Below are positions 12,801-23,600 of a DNA stretch of 64,000 nt, piece by piece (the first letter of the stretch is position 1; the number at the start of each line of letters is the position of its first letter). The translations under genes and the position numbers were made by a program. Below the pieces are notes generated by a model that saw only the letters and a list, made by a program, of their open reading frames with translations, did no database searches and was not told the origin of the DNA. The DNA is taken from positions 43,148,322 to 43,212,321 of the forward strand of contig NC_064753.1 of assembly GCF_011397635.1 (NCBI RefSeq). Reading direction: 5' to 3'. This DNA is from Epinephelus fuscoguttatus (lineage: Eukaryota > Chordata > Actinopteri > Perciformes > Serranidae).

Positions 12801-15800
12801 GGAGATTTTTAAAGTAGCTACTAGCAGTTAGCAGCTAACTCAAAGACAGAAAACAGTGGCTCCAAGATGGCGATGGTCAAAATGTCAAACTTCAGGCTTC
12901 ATAACAGGAGTCCACAAACCCATGGGTGACATCACAGTAGCTAAATCCATTGTTTTATACACTCTATGATCTGTAACCTGTTATGTGTTTTTTGTACTGG
13001 TGGTGGCTCTTCTGTCGTTATTTGACTGCATAAATATGTGTGTTCCTGGTGTGTAGCATGCAGTGGCGGGGATCGTACGTGACAAGATGCAGCGGACAGA
13101 GCCATTCACTGACCCTCAGGAGCATAGGGCGTTTATCAGCAAGCTCTATGTCTACCTGGTGGATGAGATGCGCTTAGCTCTCAACAAGGTAACACACACA
13201 CATACTTAGCATGTGTGATATATTCTGTATTTCTGTTCATTTTTATCATCACCAGGTTTATTCAGATGACGTTGACGATGACTCCGCAGACGAGATCCAG
13301 TTGAGTTCTTCTCAGCTCCGAAATTTTGCCAGAGAGGCTCAGCTTACTGGAGATTATCAGCAGGCTGTTCAGTACTACCAAGAGGTGCGTCACCATGCTT
13401 CTGCTCTTCACCCAAAATAAATGAGGAAAAGAACAGAGCAGGGTTGATGTCTGTTTATCCACTCTTTTCAGACCTATAAATCAAAATGCATGCCTAAAAC
13501 TGATTTAGTCATCAGTTATTGATTTGTCGACATAAAGACATCTTGATGTACTTCTTCTTCACCTGTGCCTCTGTTGTTCTATTATTCTCAGAGCATATCA
13601 GTGTTTATTGTATCAGGTGGCTACAAATCATGTTACAGCAGTGATTAATGATCTTTATGCAGACAATGATGCCGGCTGGTTAAATTTTTCATTGTGAATT
13701 TGTTTTCGTGCAGCTGGTGGTGAGGCACCCCAATGAGCCCTCCCACAAGTTTGAGTGGGGAAGCCTCTACATGCGAACTGGAGACTACACGAAGGCTCAT
13801 GAGTGTTTCCGTGACGCTGTGTCTGTCCAGCAGGCACACCTACCCAGGTTAGAAATGCTTAAAATATCTGTAGAATATTAAACTAAGAGCAAATTATTGG
13901 TTTTCAAGAGAGGAGAAACGGAGGCCTGTACTACGAAGCCAGTTCAACTTACCCAGGATATCGGCTCATTACCTGGTTTGACTAACCCGTCGCATTGGCC
14001 ATCTGGATAACCAATACTACAAAGCTGGTTATCATTCAATTCAGTCAACTCTGAGTTTTCCTATCCAGCCATGAGCGCGTTCATGTGAATGAGGCAGGGG
14101 TGTTAATTATGAGCGACATCATCAGAACCATGAATGAAGTAGGCTGCTTCGTATCATATGAGATGAAACGGTACCAAAAGTGTCTGCAACTGCGAGACAG
14201 CAACATGTCAGTGGCATGGGATGGAAACAATTGTCTCACAAAGCCTAATCATACCTTCAGTCTCTTGTCGTTGACATGTAAACATTACCTATGTCTCCCA
14301 TTCCTCTTGACATTGCTCCTCTTGAGCTCTTACCCTATGAGTTAACAATTCTATATCAAATATTTCATTCACAATTTTCAGCCATTCATCTTGTGTTGGT
14401 GGTCCTGCTTTGTACCATCTTCTCGACACAATTCCTCCTGTTGCATTGCAAAGTACAATACCATGCATGATCTAGTTTTGTCATAGCCCAGATTTTGATG
14501 ATAACCATATGAACATTAACCCAAAACTGTACAGTTTCAGTCAATTTGTACAATTTAATCACTTGTTTAGCCTGATGATGTGTGGGGTGTTGGCGGCCAT
14601 GTTTGAGCAACACAAGGAGGCCCAGACCTTCCTGGAGAGAGCCATCAGCTTAGCCCCAGACAGTGTGGTGGCCTGGACACTGCTGGGTGAGATAAGTTTG
14701 CATTTCTATTCACTGCTGCCAACCCAACACATAAGACTGCTAATACTGACACTCTTTTGTCAATAACAGCCGGTCAGTGATGTCTATCCCTCAACAGATA
14801 GGAAATATGTTGAAACTTTACTTTTCTATACATTTCAACAAAGCTGTGGTTAATGTGTGGATAGGTTTAGGCATAAAAACACTTAGTTATGGTTAGGAAA
14901 AGATTTAGTTAAGGCTTAAAATACATGGTTTGGTGGCCCAATCCTAGAAGACAAATATGATGTCTCATTAAAAAAAAAAAAACACTCTTCATGGCACTTT
15001 CTCCGTTGGCAAATCGGGTCACAATAACAACCGGTTTTGTTGTTTGTTGGTGTTGAAGAGTGGACTGCAGCTTTGCAGGTGTGTGGCCTAGGTGTCACAC
15101 TATACACCATTCCCTCATCCTCCTCCCGATTACGCTGTCAACTCATATACTACATCACTTTAGAAGGATTGATATGATAGGTATGAAACATGCAAATGTA
15201 ACGTGTTCATGGATTTCAGAAAACATACATACAATGCCAGCATTGTCTTCTGGCGACTTTTACAAGCTGGTAACTTTAAATTTATAAGTCAGGTTTCAGT
15301 ACAGAGTTTTGTTTTTTTTAAATGCTGTTTCAGCGGCTTTTTGTGAAGATAAAAGAGGAAAATCGAAAGAAAATACCTCAGAATAAAAATACACAATAAT
15401 GGTAAATATCAAAGAAACAAAGAAATCAGCACATGTTTAAACACTAAGAAACTTTGTTTGAAAAATATTCATACCACCTGACCCAAAATAACCCAAAGCA
15501 GTAAACAGAAGAGATGCATGCTTGGAATTGTATAGTTTCATTTCATATCTCTGAGTCTGCTGTCCAGGTTTACTCCATGAGAGCCAGAGCGAATCCATCC
15601 TGGCTGAGAGGGCTTTCCTGGAGGCCAGAAGGCAGCTGAGGGCAAAGGAAGCAAAGAAGCAAACACAGGGGGAGGAGGAGAAGATGAAGAGGGAGAATGG
15701 CAAGGAGGAGAAAAATAAGAAGGAGAAAGAGCAGCAAGAGAAGGAAGAGATGGCCACGGCAACACGTCAGTCTCCCACTGTTAAACAAGGTGAGCTGAAG

Positions 15801-18800
15801 TAAACTGTGTCTTCATCTGACTGCAGTGATGTGTTAGTTTTCTCTTAATGCCATCCATGGAGAGAAAAGCTGAATTGCTAGAGCCGACTCTGGTGTTATG
15901 TCTGTGCCTGTGGTGACTGAGAAAGGGTATTTTGGGGTTTGGCTTGCACCTGAAGTGTTTCTGGTTCCTGTTCTCCTACATTCTAATGAATCTGTAATAT
16001 TGAAACTCTGCTCATATCGTTAATACATCAGGTAAATGATGAAGCACACTGAGATCTGTTAACAGTCACATCCAAAACATTTTTCAAACTGATAGTAATT
16101 TTTGTTTGTCCATTTCTACAAGGACAAAAAACCTAAAATCCAGATAAAAATATGCATATACAACATAGTCTGTAGGTAATACCTGCTTATACACTGTTTA
16201 GATGCACTCTGGCAACAATCACCAAAATTTTAAGACTTGTCTCATCTCCCCTGTCTATCATACACTCTCACTGCACTTCAATCTGAAGACCTGTGGCTTT
16301 GAGTATGTTTTCCCAGAGCAGCCAGTGCTGCCTAACTATGTTAACTCCATTGTCTCTCAGACCCAGAGTGTGGAGCCCAGGACTCGGAGATGCAAAGAGA
16401 GCCCCCAGTGCAGAGTGCCCGCTGCAGATCAGCTACATTTAAACTCTCCTCCACCATTTTCACAGAGACGGTTCAATTCTTGCTGCAGAACGTTGCACTG
16501 CAGGTAAGAACACAGAGTGTCTCGTGGTTTGGCCATCTTAGCAGCCAGCTGGACTCACACAGGTCAAATATGAATCAAACTAACCTACATTGTATAGAAC
16601 AAATGCAGTGCTATTTTGTGACCCTGGCTTTTGTATGTTAACGTTTTTTATGTCCATTATTGATGCGCCAACGTCTGTGAACTGACAGTTGGCTGTGGAA
16701 AAGTTGTGTATTGTAGAAGTCTTTTCTTAGGAAGTCAAAACACACTAACTTTAATTGTCAGCGGTGAAAGTTTCAACAAAGATTATCAGCGGTCTCTGTC
16801 TTGTTGTCAGATGGCGGAGCATGCTCTGTCCCTGGAGCTGCTGTGTTCAGACGGTGGTCGCAGTGTCTCCTATCTTCTTCATCTGGCCCAGTTGCAGCTG
16901 CTTAGAGCTGACTACTGCAGTGCTGCCGCCAGCCTGAGGGAGGCGCTGTTTCACAGTAACCAGGTACTCACACTGACCATTGGCTGTAGCGCTGAGTAAG
17001 GACTGAGTGGAGAATGTGACAGACAGTATGGTTCACTGCTTCTGTACTGCTCTGCTAGTCTGAACTGTCCACAGTCTATAATTTATAACATTTAAACTGC
17101 AGAAAATATTTATGTTTAGTTTTGGATTTATGAACATCTTTCACCTCAGTTTCTCACTTGCATCTCTTCTGAACTCTGACCTGAGAAGTGTTGTCCACCT
17201 TGTGAGCAGGATGCAGATGCCTGGGCTCTGAATGGTCACTGTCACTACCTGCGGGGGGCGCTCAGTGATGCCCAGGAGAGCTACGAGTGGAGCCTGATCC
17301 TTCTGCAGCAACCATCAGACTCTCACCTTGTCCGCCTCCGCTTGGGATCCATCTACCTCCAGCAGGGGAAGGTCGGATATTGAGACAAGCTTCACTGCTG
17401 TCTGATCAGTCAGACAGTTCATCGATGTGTGCTGTATCTGCTGATGAATCAACCTGGTGCATTTCCAGGAAGAACTAGGAACTAAAATATTGTAATAAAG
17501 CATTCCAGTCTTAGGATGTTTTTTAAAATAATAAAGTCATGAGGAACAATGGGATTATGGGTCAAGTTTTCACCGCAGAAACCAGACAGAAATCAGTTAT
17601 TACTGAATTTACACTAAAGCACGTCTCAAACATCTTGTATGAAGCAACGAACCACAGTGTAACTAATCTCTTACTTTTGTGTTTTTAACTTTCAGTTTAA
17701 GGAAGCCAAAGTTACCTATCTGCAGGCCTGTGAGCAGTCTCCGTCCTGCCTGACCTGGCTGGGCCTGGGTGCCGCCTGTTACCGGGTAAAAACCACCTCC
17801 CCCTCCAGAAAAATGATAGAAACCTGAACATATATTTAAATCTGATTTAATTCTGATTTTGAAAGGCTCCAAAGGAGTCTTACTCTTATGATATGCCTTG
17901 TGACATTCAGGAGTTAAAAGCAGTTAACATTGGGCTTATTCATCACCCCAAAGCTGCTGGGCTCTGTGATTTCAGATAGCATCTTAAACACTAAATACAA
18001 AACCAAAGCTGACAGTGAAAAGTGAAGTGATTAACTTATGGATGGAAAAGAACTGTGATCTCTGAGGTCGGAGGTGAAGGTCACGTTACTGTAGAGTTGT
18101 AAATAAAGTTTATAAAAATGGTTTGGACAGCTGTGGAGTTGTTTCGAAGTGAGCCTGCTTGTATTTGTGTGTGTCTGTGTAGCTGGAGGAGCTGCGTGTA
18201 GCTGAGGAGGCTTTGACTGAGGCCAATCATTTGAACAACCAGAACGCAGAGGTGTGGGCTTACCTGTCTCTGATCTGCCTCAGGGTGAGTGATGATAACT
18301 CTTTGAAAACACACTAGACGTGTCCCAGTTTGAGCTTTGCTTCCCCTGAAGTCTATACTTCAGGACAGAATATAACACAATAGGTCGACACTTTGTCCTG
18401 GTATCCCACGGTCCTTTGCTTGTTGATCGCATGACCTTGTCATATTGTTCAGTGAGATTTGACTGCATTAGAGGAGGAAAACCAAGTCTAGCTGAACACA
18501 CAGGTCCAACGAAGGACACACCTTTGTGACCTATGTGCCCTCAGGAATGCAGCCTCAGAACTGGGACACATTTCAGCACAGATTCACTTTTTCACTGTTT
18601 GCAAATTCATTTTTCAAGACAGGCTGCAGGGACCTGAACTAACCATGAAATGAACCTTTTGTTTTCAGAATGGCAGACGAGAGGAGGCAGAGCAGTTTTA
18701 TAAATATGCAACACATGTAAGTTAGTTCAATGTTTTTATCAATCATGTAAAGTAGGGCTGGGATCAGTTATAAATTTATTGTTAATTATTGCTCATGCTC

Positions 18801-19520
18801 CAAAATCTATTTTTAGAAATATTTTTATATTAAACATAAAACACAGCAAAAAACATTTTTTTTTATCTTTCCTTGAGTCAAAATACAGGAATTGTTACTG
18901 CTGCACTTGAAATTTATTTTAAGTAAAGAAAAGATACTTTTATGAAGATTTCCTAGTTTCTTTTGTTTTGTTGTCATACAAAGACAAAATTCTAGCAGCC
19001 CAGTTACCAGAAGAACCTGCAGACATGTTACATTTGTACCTTTCATATGTATTATATCCACATTACGTAAGTGAGGAAGTTGAGATTGTGCATATAAGCT
19101 GAGTTTCTCATCCAGAGGACTGATGGGAGGAAGGGGATTGATCAGGGGCGTCAAACATACGGCTGGTGGGCCAGAACGAATTTAAGTTTTAGCACTCACA
19201 GGATTTGGGAGAGAGTTGTTCCTGTTTCCGAAAAAAAATTGGCTGTCCTAGACCACAGGTCTACGTGTAACGTGTATAATTTTGAAAATGGGGGTAGTTC
19301 CCCTTTAATTTGACTAAATTTGTCCCCGTCCTCTGAGACCTTTTTAAAAGTCATATCTCTGTTTTCATTTCACATAAAGAAACTCTAATATAAAACACTT
19401 TTGTCTCTTCCTGGTGTCCAGTTCAAGCTGCAGAAAGAGTCACTCCTCAAAGAGTTCAATAACCTGAAGGATCAGCTGCGTTTCAGCCATCTGGAGTCCT
19501 GCTTTGGAACAAGCTCATGA
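2668..19520 (+). CDS. cfap70: Cilia- and flagella-associated protein 70, complete, 26 coding exons
   Basis: TPR protein of the ciliary axoneme, formerly TTC18. Coding exons: 2668-2742, 3922-4108, 4977-5096, 5279-5364, 6577-6768, 7074-7256, 7923-8017, 8489-8579, 9841-9978, 10591-10746, 10927-11016, 11599-11690, 12150-12210, 12306-12488, 13057-13188, 13256-13384, 13714-13847, 14571-14686, 15568-15789, 16361-16503, 16811-16963, 17210-17371, 17696-17785, 18183-18284, 18669-18716, 19422-19520. All introns are GT-AG and phases match throughout, giving 1092 codons plus a TGA stop; the human protein is about 1120. Family hallmarks include [12 protein letters not shown] (exon 3), [16 protein letters not shown] (exon 5), [10 protein letters not shown] (exon 8), [16 protein letters not shown] (exon 9), [12 protein letters not shown] (exon 14) and [17 protein letters not shown] (exons 23-24). 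The ATG has A at -3 and G at +4, a strong context. No frameshift or premature stop is visible. The 5'UTR is not delimited. No AATAAA lies close to the stop; an ATTAAA occurs at 20369-20374. Exon borders were set by eye without transcript data. Confidence 0.95.
5530..6016. mobile_element. MITE with inverted repeats in cfap70 intron 4
   Basis: The left end GGCCAAAACACACTGGCG is matched by an imperfect inverted copy at the right end (ACCAGTGTGTTTTCAGC, ending at 6016). The interior of about 490 bases has no credible protein. Non-autonomous DNA transposon, superfamily not assigned. Confidence 0.6.
6868..6957. mobile_element. End fragment of MITE family A (cfap70 intron 5)
   Basis: Contains the family A terminus ATATCCCCCTAAAACC followed by ACACACTGGACCTTTAA, preceded by the shared internal segment ATATTCCATTTCTGCC. 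The same end recurs at 47036-47071, 52220-52254 and 55670-55704, and inverted at 36801. Confidence 0.7.
8620..9539. mobile_element. hAT-like non-autonomous element in cfap70 intron 8
   Basis: Ends are GCCCCGTGTCCACC on the left and, inverted, GCCCCCGTTTCCAGC on the right, with GTACGGTAC-type subterminal sequence that I associate with fish hAT-type MITEs. No transposase frame. Part of it (about 9279-9460) recurs inverted at 21560-21745. The family assignment is from memory of the sequence style. Confidence 0.6.
9794..9838 (+). repeat. (TG)22 microsatellite forming the acceptor tract of cfap70 exon 9
   Basis: An uninterrupted TG run of 45 bases ends directly in the AG (9839-9840) of the exon 9 splice acceptor. 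No conventional polypyrimidine tract exists between the repeat and the AG, so the repeat itself must serve as one. Such a run should be length-polymorphic. Confidence 0.9.
10591..12488 (+). other. cfap70: cfap70 low-complexity linker and pre-TPR region (exons 10-14)
   Basis: Exon 10 (residues 390-441) is Lys/Ala/Gly-rich and poorly conserved, consistent with a flexible linker. Exon 11 is also variable. Exons 12-14 return to the conserved region ([15 protein letters not shown], then PPRRP, then AVLEYHRQI to KEQIK), leading into the TPR half. Confidence 0.7.
11150..11505 (+). mobile_element. LINE 3' end fragment in cfap70 intron 11
   Basis: The + strand encodes [16 protein letters not shown], the characteristic end of the C-terminal tail of fish non-LTR retrotransposon ORF2. 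It is followed by an AT-rich 3'UTR ending in an ATAAAATTTATTTGATTTGA tail. Heavily 5'-truncated and dead. Clade not assigned with confidence. Confidence 0.6.
13057..14686 (+). other. cfap70: cfap70 first TPR block (exons 15-18, about residues 584-753)
   Basis: Exons 16, 17 and 18 each encode about one TPR-like helical pair: [18 protein letters not shown], then [20 protein letters not shown], then [20 protein letters not shown]. Small residues and aromatics sit at the expected TPR spacing. Exon 15 supplies the conserved lead-in [13 protein letters not shown]. Confidence 0.8.
13922..14170. mobile_element. Partial DNA-transposon relic in cfap70 intron 17
   Basis: Starts GGCCTGTACTACGAAGCC, a terminus style common in fish MITEs, with a related inverted box (GCTGCTTCGTATCA) near 14143. 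Boundaries are uncertain and no coding capacity is visible. Confidence 0.35.
14860..15290. repeat. Interspersed repeat in cfap70 intron 18 with an inverted copy in intron 25
   Basis: The segment around 15170-15270 (ATGTAACGTG and the flanking AGAAGACAATGC-type sequence on the - strand) matches about 18985-19060 in inverted orientation. The match is degenerate and was judged by eye. Family unknown. Confidence 0.4.
15568..16503 (+). other. cfap70: cfap70 charged insert between TPR blocks (exons 19-20)
   Basis: Exon 19 begins with a conserved helix ([16 protein letters not shown]) and then becomes Lys/Glu-rich (about residues 780-812), predicted to be a charged helix or disordered linker. Exon 20 rejoins conserved sequence at [13 protein letters not shown]. 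The human protein also has a long variable insert here. Confidence 0.75.
16811..19520 (+). other. cfap70: cfap70 C-terminal TPR array (exons 21-26, residues 876-1092)
   Basis: A run of about five TPR-like units: [79 protein letters not shown] and [19 protein letters not shown] short helical tail follows, ending in FGTSS and TGA at 19518-19520. Confidence 0.85.
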
Positions 19521-19567
19521 ATCAGATGACCAAGTACATGTCATACACACACATACAGTAGTGTTTA

Positions 19568-19938
19568 AAGGGGCCGTACACATGCTGGGCACTACTCTTT
19601 TGCCTTTTCTGCGCCAGCTGTCAAGAGCACGATGGCAGGTTGCGCCTGACGTTGCTAAGCAATATTAACAAGCACGGTATCATAGCCTGCTTACCTGAAA
19701 TCCTGAGTGCAGAGCTGATCTTCTTCCAGGACTGTTTGTGTGTAGGCCTGTTGTCTGTGGGGCAGCCATGCACTAAAATGATCAACTTCTCCTCCATATT
19801 TACCACAGACTGAAATTAACGGAAGAAGGGAAAGATATCCGTCAACTGTAATTGGACGGCGTCACTCTGCCTGCCACGTGTCTACATTAACAACAGTAAA
19901 TCCGAAGGTGCAAAAATCGTGGCATGTGTACGACCCTT
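19568..19938. mobile_element. Short MITE with inverted repeats downstream of cfap70
   Basis: Left end AAGGGGCCGTACACATGC; right end GCATGTGTACGACCCTT, its imperfect reverse complement. TTTAA-like sequence flanks both sides. About 370 bases with no coding potential. Confidence 0.7.
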
Positions 19939-20368
19939 AAATGACCACCATTTCAAATTTTTTATTGTTTATCGTATTTTATTGTATTTTAAGCATTTAA
20001 CACTTTTTTATTGAAAATGAAACGCAGCCAGCTTAGATCCACATGATGGGTCAGATGTTACAGACAGTGGAGTTCAGTAACTGTTCAAGTTCCATGATAA
20101 AGTTAAACCCTGTTCAATATCAACATAACAAACAAGAATTCAAAGCAACACAAAAGGTGTCAAATGTGTATAAAACAACTGCAATAGCATTAACAAAAAA
20201 GAAAAAGAAATAGGGCATGTGGTGACTGGTATTTTGAATCATTATCTCACTTTTCACATCATTTTAAAATCTGAACAGCAAAACCAGCCTGATGAGATGT
20301 CGTCGTTCTAAAACGACTTACCAGATTTTGGCACAGTCCCTCCTGCATTGGAAGGAAATGTTCTGTGG

Positions 20369-20380
20369 ATTAAATTTATT
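20369..20380. terminator. Candidate back-to-back poly(A) signals for cfap70 and tmem138
   Basis: The 12 bases ATTAAATTTATT read ATTAAA on the + strand (20369-20374) and AATAAA on the - strand (20380-20375). They lie 849 bases past the cfap70 stop and 283 bases past the tmem138 stop. Other weak signals exist, so usage is inferred. Confidence 0.3.
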
Positions 20381-20662
20381 GGCTACGATTCCTCTCAGAC
20401 AGATTTGGTAGTTCTTGTGTTGCAAGAAATGCATTTTAGATCTGAAAGTATGTCTTATTTTGCATTTGAAAATGAATGTTTCTCAAATGTAATTGTTATT
20501 GTTATACATCTCAGAAACCTTTCAAATACGTTGCATTAAATTATTTATCCATTGTATGGATTTTTATATGCATATGTCAGTGCAACATAAGTGGACAATT
20601 TCTTTCTTGTGCAATCTACACGTATTCTGGCCTCAGTGGCTTCATGCTCTGTTGCAGTGGGA

Positions 20663-23600
20663 TCACTGTCTGACCCGAGCAAAGAGTTCTCGCAGCCACG
20701 GTGAATCCTCATAGAGGCGAGGGTCGCCTAGATACTCCGAGGTCCTCTTGTACAAGTAGTAGTACAACACAGAGGCTGTGAACAGAAAAATTCGTGAGGA
20801 GGTTTTATCATAAAAAAAGCACCACAACATACAGAACATGCACTTGTTTCACCGCATCATGGTCCTGTAGCCAAAAAAATGACTAAGGGGTTTGAAAGAT
20901 CTGTTGATAAGTACTGATGGCTCAAGGTGCTGCTGACATATCTGCCTTCAAATATATTTTCTGTCCTGAGCTCATTTTTATCATAAAAAAATTCCACCCA
21001 TCCCACAAATTCTTTGAACTAATGGAGGGCAGTGCTTTCAGTAAACAGGCAGCTGCACAACACATCTGAAACACTCAGTGATAAACCAGTTTGTAGTTTG
21101 GGGTTTGTACTTTCTGTTGAATCTCTAATAAGACGGTTTAATTGTTCTGTGTTGTTGTTTTTTGCCACTTTGCCACTTAAGGGCTCAGATTATTATTCTG
21201 AGTGTCTGACAACATTATAGGACTCTGTTCTAGAGACATCAAACATTTTTCCTCATCTTTCACTGATCTGGTCTGTTTGTTATTGTGTGTAAGTCTCTTT
21301 CTGAAATCTTTCCCACACTAGAAACATCAGCTAAATACTCAGCCATGACACTAAAAATCTCTAAGATAACCCTAAACTGCACTTTCTGTTCTTGAGCACA
21401 ACAACAAACTCTTTACACTTCTCTCTCTGACTCTCACTAATGTTTCCATAAAGGTAAGGAGGTAAAGGTAGGTTTGGAAACAAGGGTAAGGTCTTTCTGG
21501 TAATGTTGTCATGCACTTAATTATAATAATCTCAACCTGTCAATTTAACCGTTCTGTGCCATCCCCATGTTTGGTCCCCCCTCTGTTGGGGTACCTAGCA
21601 CACAGATCTGGCACTAAAAGGTGGAGCTGTGAACACTGCAGTCTGATTGGTCAGTAGAGGACGGTCACTCTGCTCAGGGCTGAGTTGTGGCTGGTTTAGA
21701 GGCTCATGTAACCACTGTTCATACTGTGGAGAGTTTTATTCTCAGTTTGGATGATTAATCAGCCGCTTCAGGTGGGTGGCTCCTGTGTTATGACTTTACA
21801 CAATAATTACAAGTACTTGAGAAATAATTTGTGATTGTACAGCGACAAAGAAATTGGAAATCCCCGCCAGCATTAACAACTCAGCCCAGCAGAGTTTACA
21901 GTGTCTTAAGGAAGGTTCAGAATGAAAGAGAATTTGTGAACAGGTGATGCAACACTGAATCACACACTGAGTAAGCGTCTGGGTGGGTCTTAAGTAGCAG
22001 ACAAAACAGAGAGACAAATATGGCTCCAGTCCGTTCTCATACTTAATATGGGATCACCTGCAGAGAAGAACAATAACAAGACAATAAATCCTTTTATCCA
22101 CTTATGAGCTTATATGTGTATGAAAATCACACCCACATGGCGCTGTGAGATCACTGCCTGGAGCCAGAGAAGAACAAAGACTAACACACTCAGACAAAAA
22201 AAAACAATGAGAACTATGAGCTTTCTGTCGCTTCAGAGAATAAAAACTTAAACTGAAATGTCATTTTATTCTGTTTGAACCATCAATCAAATTAGAGATG
22301 TACACAGTGGTTCAGAGGTCTGAAACCAGGTGACATAAGAACAGCTCAATGCACATAGGCATACTTATACACACAGCAACCTGTGGGTAAAAGGTAAAGA
22401 GGGAAATTATGGTACAGGTTATTTAGCCCTTCAAATAAGACTAATGTTTAGTGTTTGTACTGACAGTCAGCATTTAATCTCTTGTATATATTTCTGCTCT
22501 GAGGCAGAAATTGTCCATATGTTATCTCTTACGTCTCATATTCATCTGAGAGAAGCCACAAAGCTCTGATGTATTCCGATAATTTATTTCTCACTTGCAC
22601 TCTTCATTCCCAAATATAAAAGATAATTTGTAGACATAGTACTGCCTTGATTGCTTCTCTTGTTTCATTCAAACTTTAAATGAAACAGGAGAAGCAATCA
22701 AGGCTTGTAGATTTTAAATTTTAAGTTTAAAGGAATGCTTAACTCACAAATGACTATTCATAAATCAGTTAGCGAGGCCGTGTTACCTTGAATTCCTCTT
22801 CAGAAAATGGCGAACATACTGATTTATTTATTGATTGGGGACTGTGTTTAACAACAGCAAAACTACATCAAAATATTCATTTACAAACTTGTGCAGAATA
22901 TCCGAATCTCATTCATCCATTCATATGCTCATAAAGTTTTCTGCACCAACTCAAGGTATTATGGCATGATCAACTCCCTTTTCTGACAGAAGACAGATTT
23001 TGATAAACACAACAGAAGATCTGGAGGCAGCAGTAGGCATTAAAATAAATACATTTGTATGGCATGATAAAGAAGGTAATAATATGTCATCTTACCAGCT
23101 CTTTGGAAGACAAACAGCACCTGAAGGCCGTCTGTCCAAATAAATCTGTTGGTATTTAGCCAACGCAGATTCTGCAAAGATTACAGAGAAATAATTAATA
23201 ATCATTTTGATGTCATAGCTTTAAGATAAGTCCTTATTAGACTCATAAGATTTAACAAGACTTTATCAATCCCACACAGGGGAAATGAACACGTTATTCA
23301 CGTTACAGCAGCTTAATGTTCCTTTTGTAGTGTCCAGCAAAAGGTCACAGGGGCGTGATTTTTTGAATGGGGGTGTATTCTGGGTGAAATTTCAAAATAG
23401 CTTCGTGAAATCAAAAGATTATGCATAATGCATTTTTATCCCATCCATGACCCTTCAAGTGGACAAAAATGTCCACCTGTCATTTAGCCATTTGTTATTG
23501 TTGCTGGGATAAAAATGCATTACAAGGTCAAATAACGGATTTTCATGCTGAAAGTTGGGATTTTGAAATTTCACCCAGAATGACACCCCCATGCAAAAAA

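Larger units (their letters stand above)
19521..20662. other. Convergent intergenic gap between cfap70 and tmem138
   Basis: Contains the two 3'UTRs, one MITE (19568-19938) and no further gene. The overlapping ATTAAA on + and AATAAA on - (20369-20380) is the best candidate for transcript ends of both genes. Confidence 0.6.

Noticed and set aside
15437-15788. Three - strand frames opposite cfap70 exon 19
   Set aside because: They are antisense shadows of the Lys/Glu-rich coding exon, producing Ser/Leu/Pro-rich runs with no protein signature.
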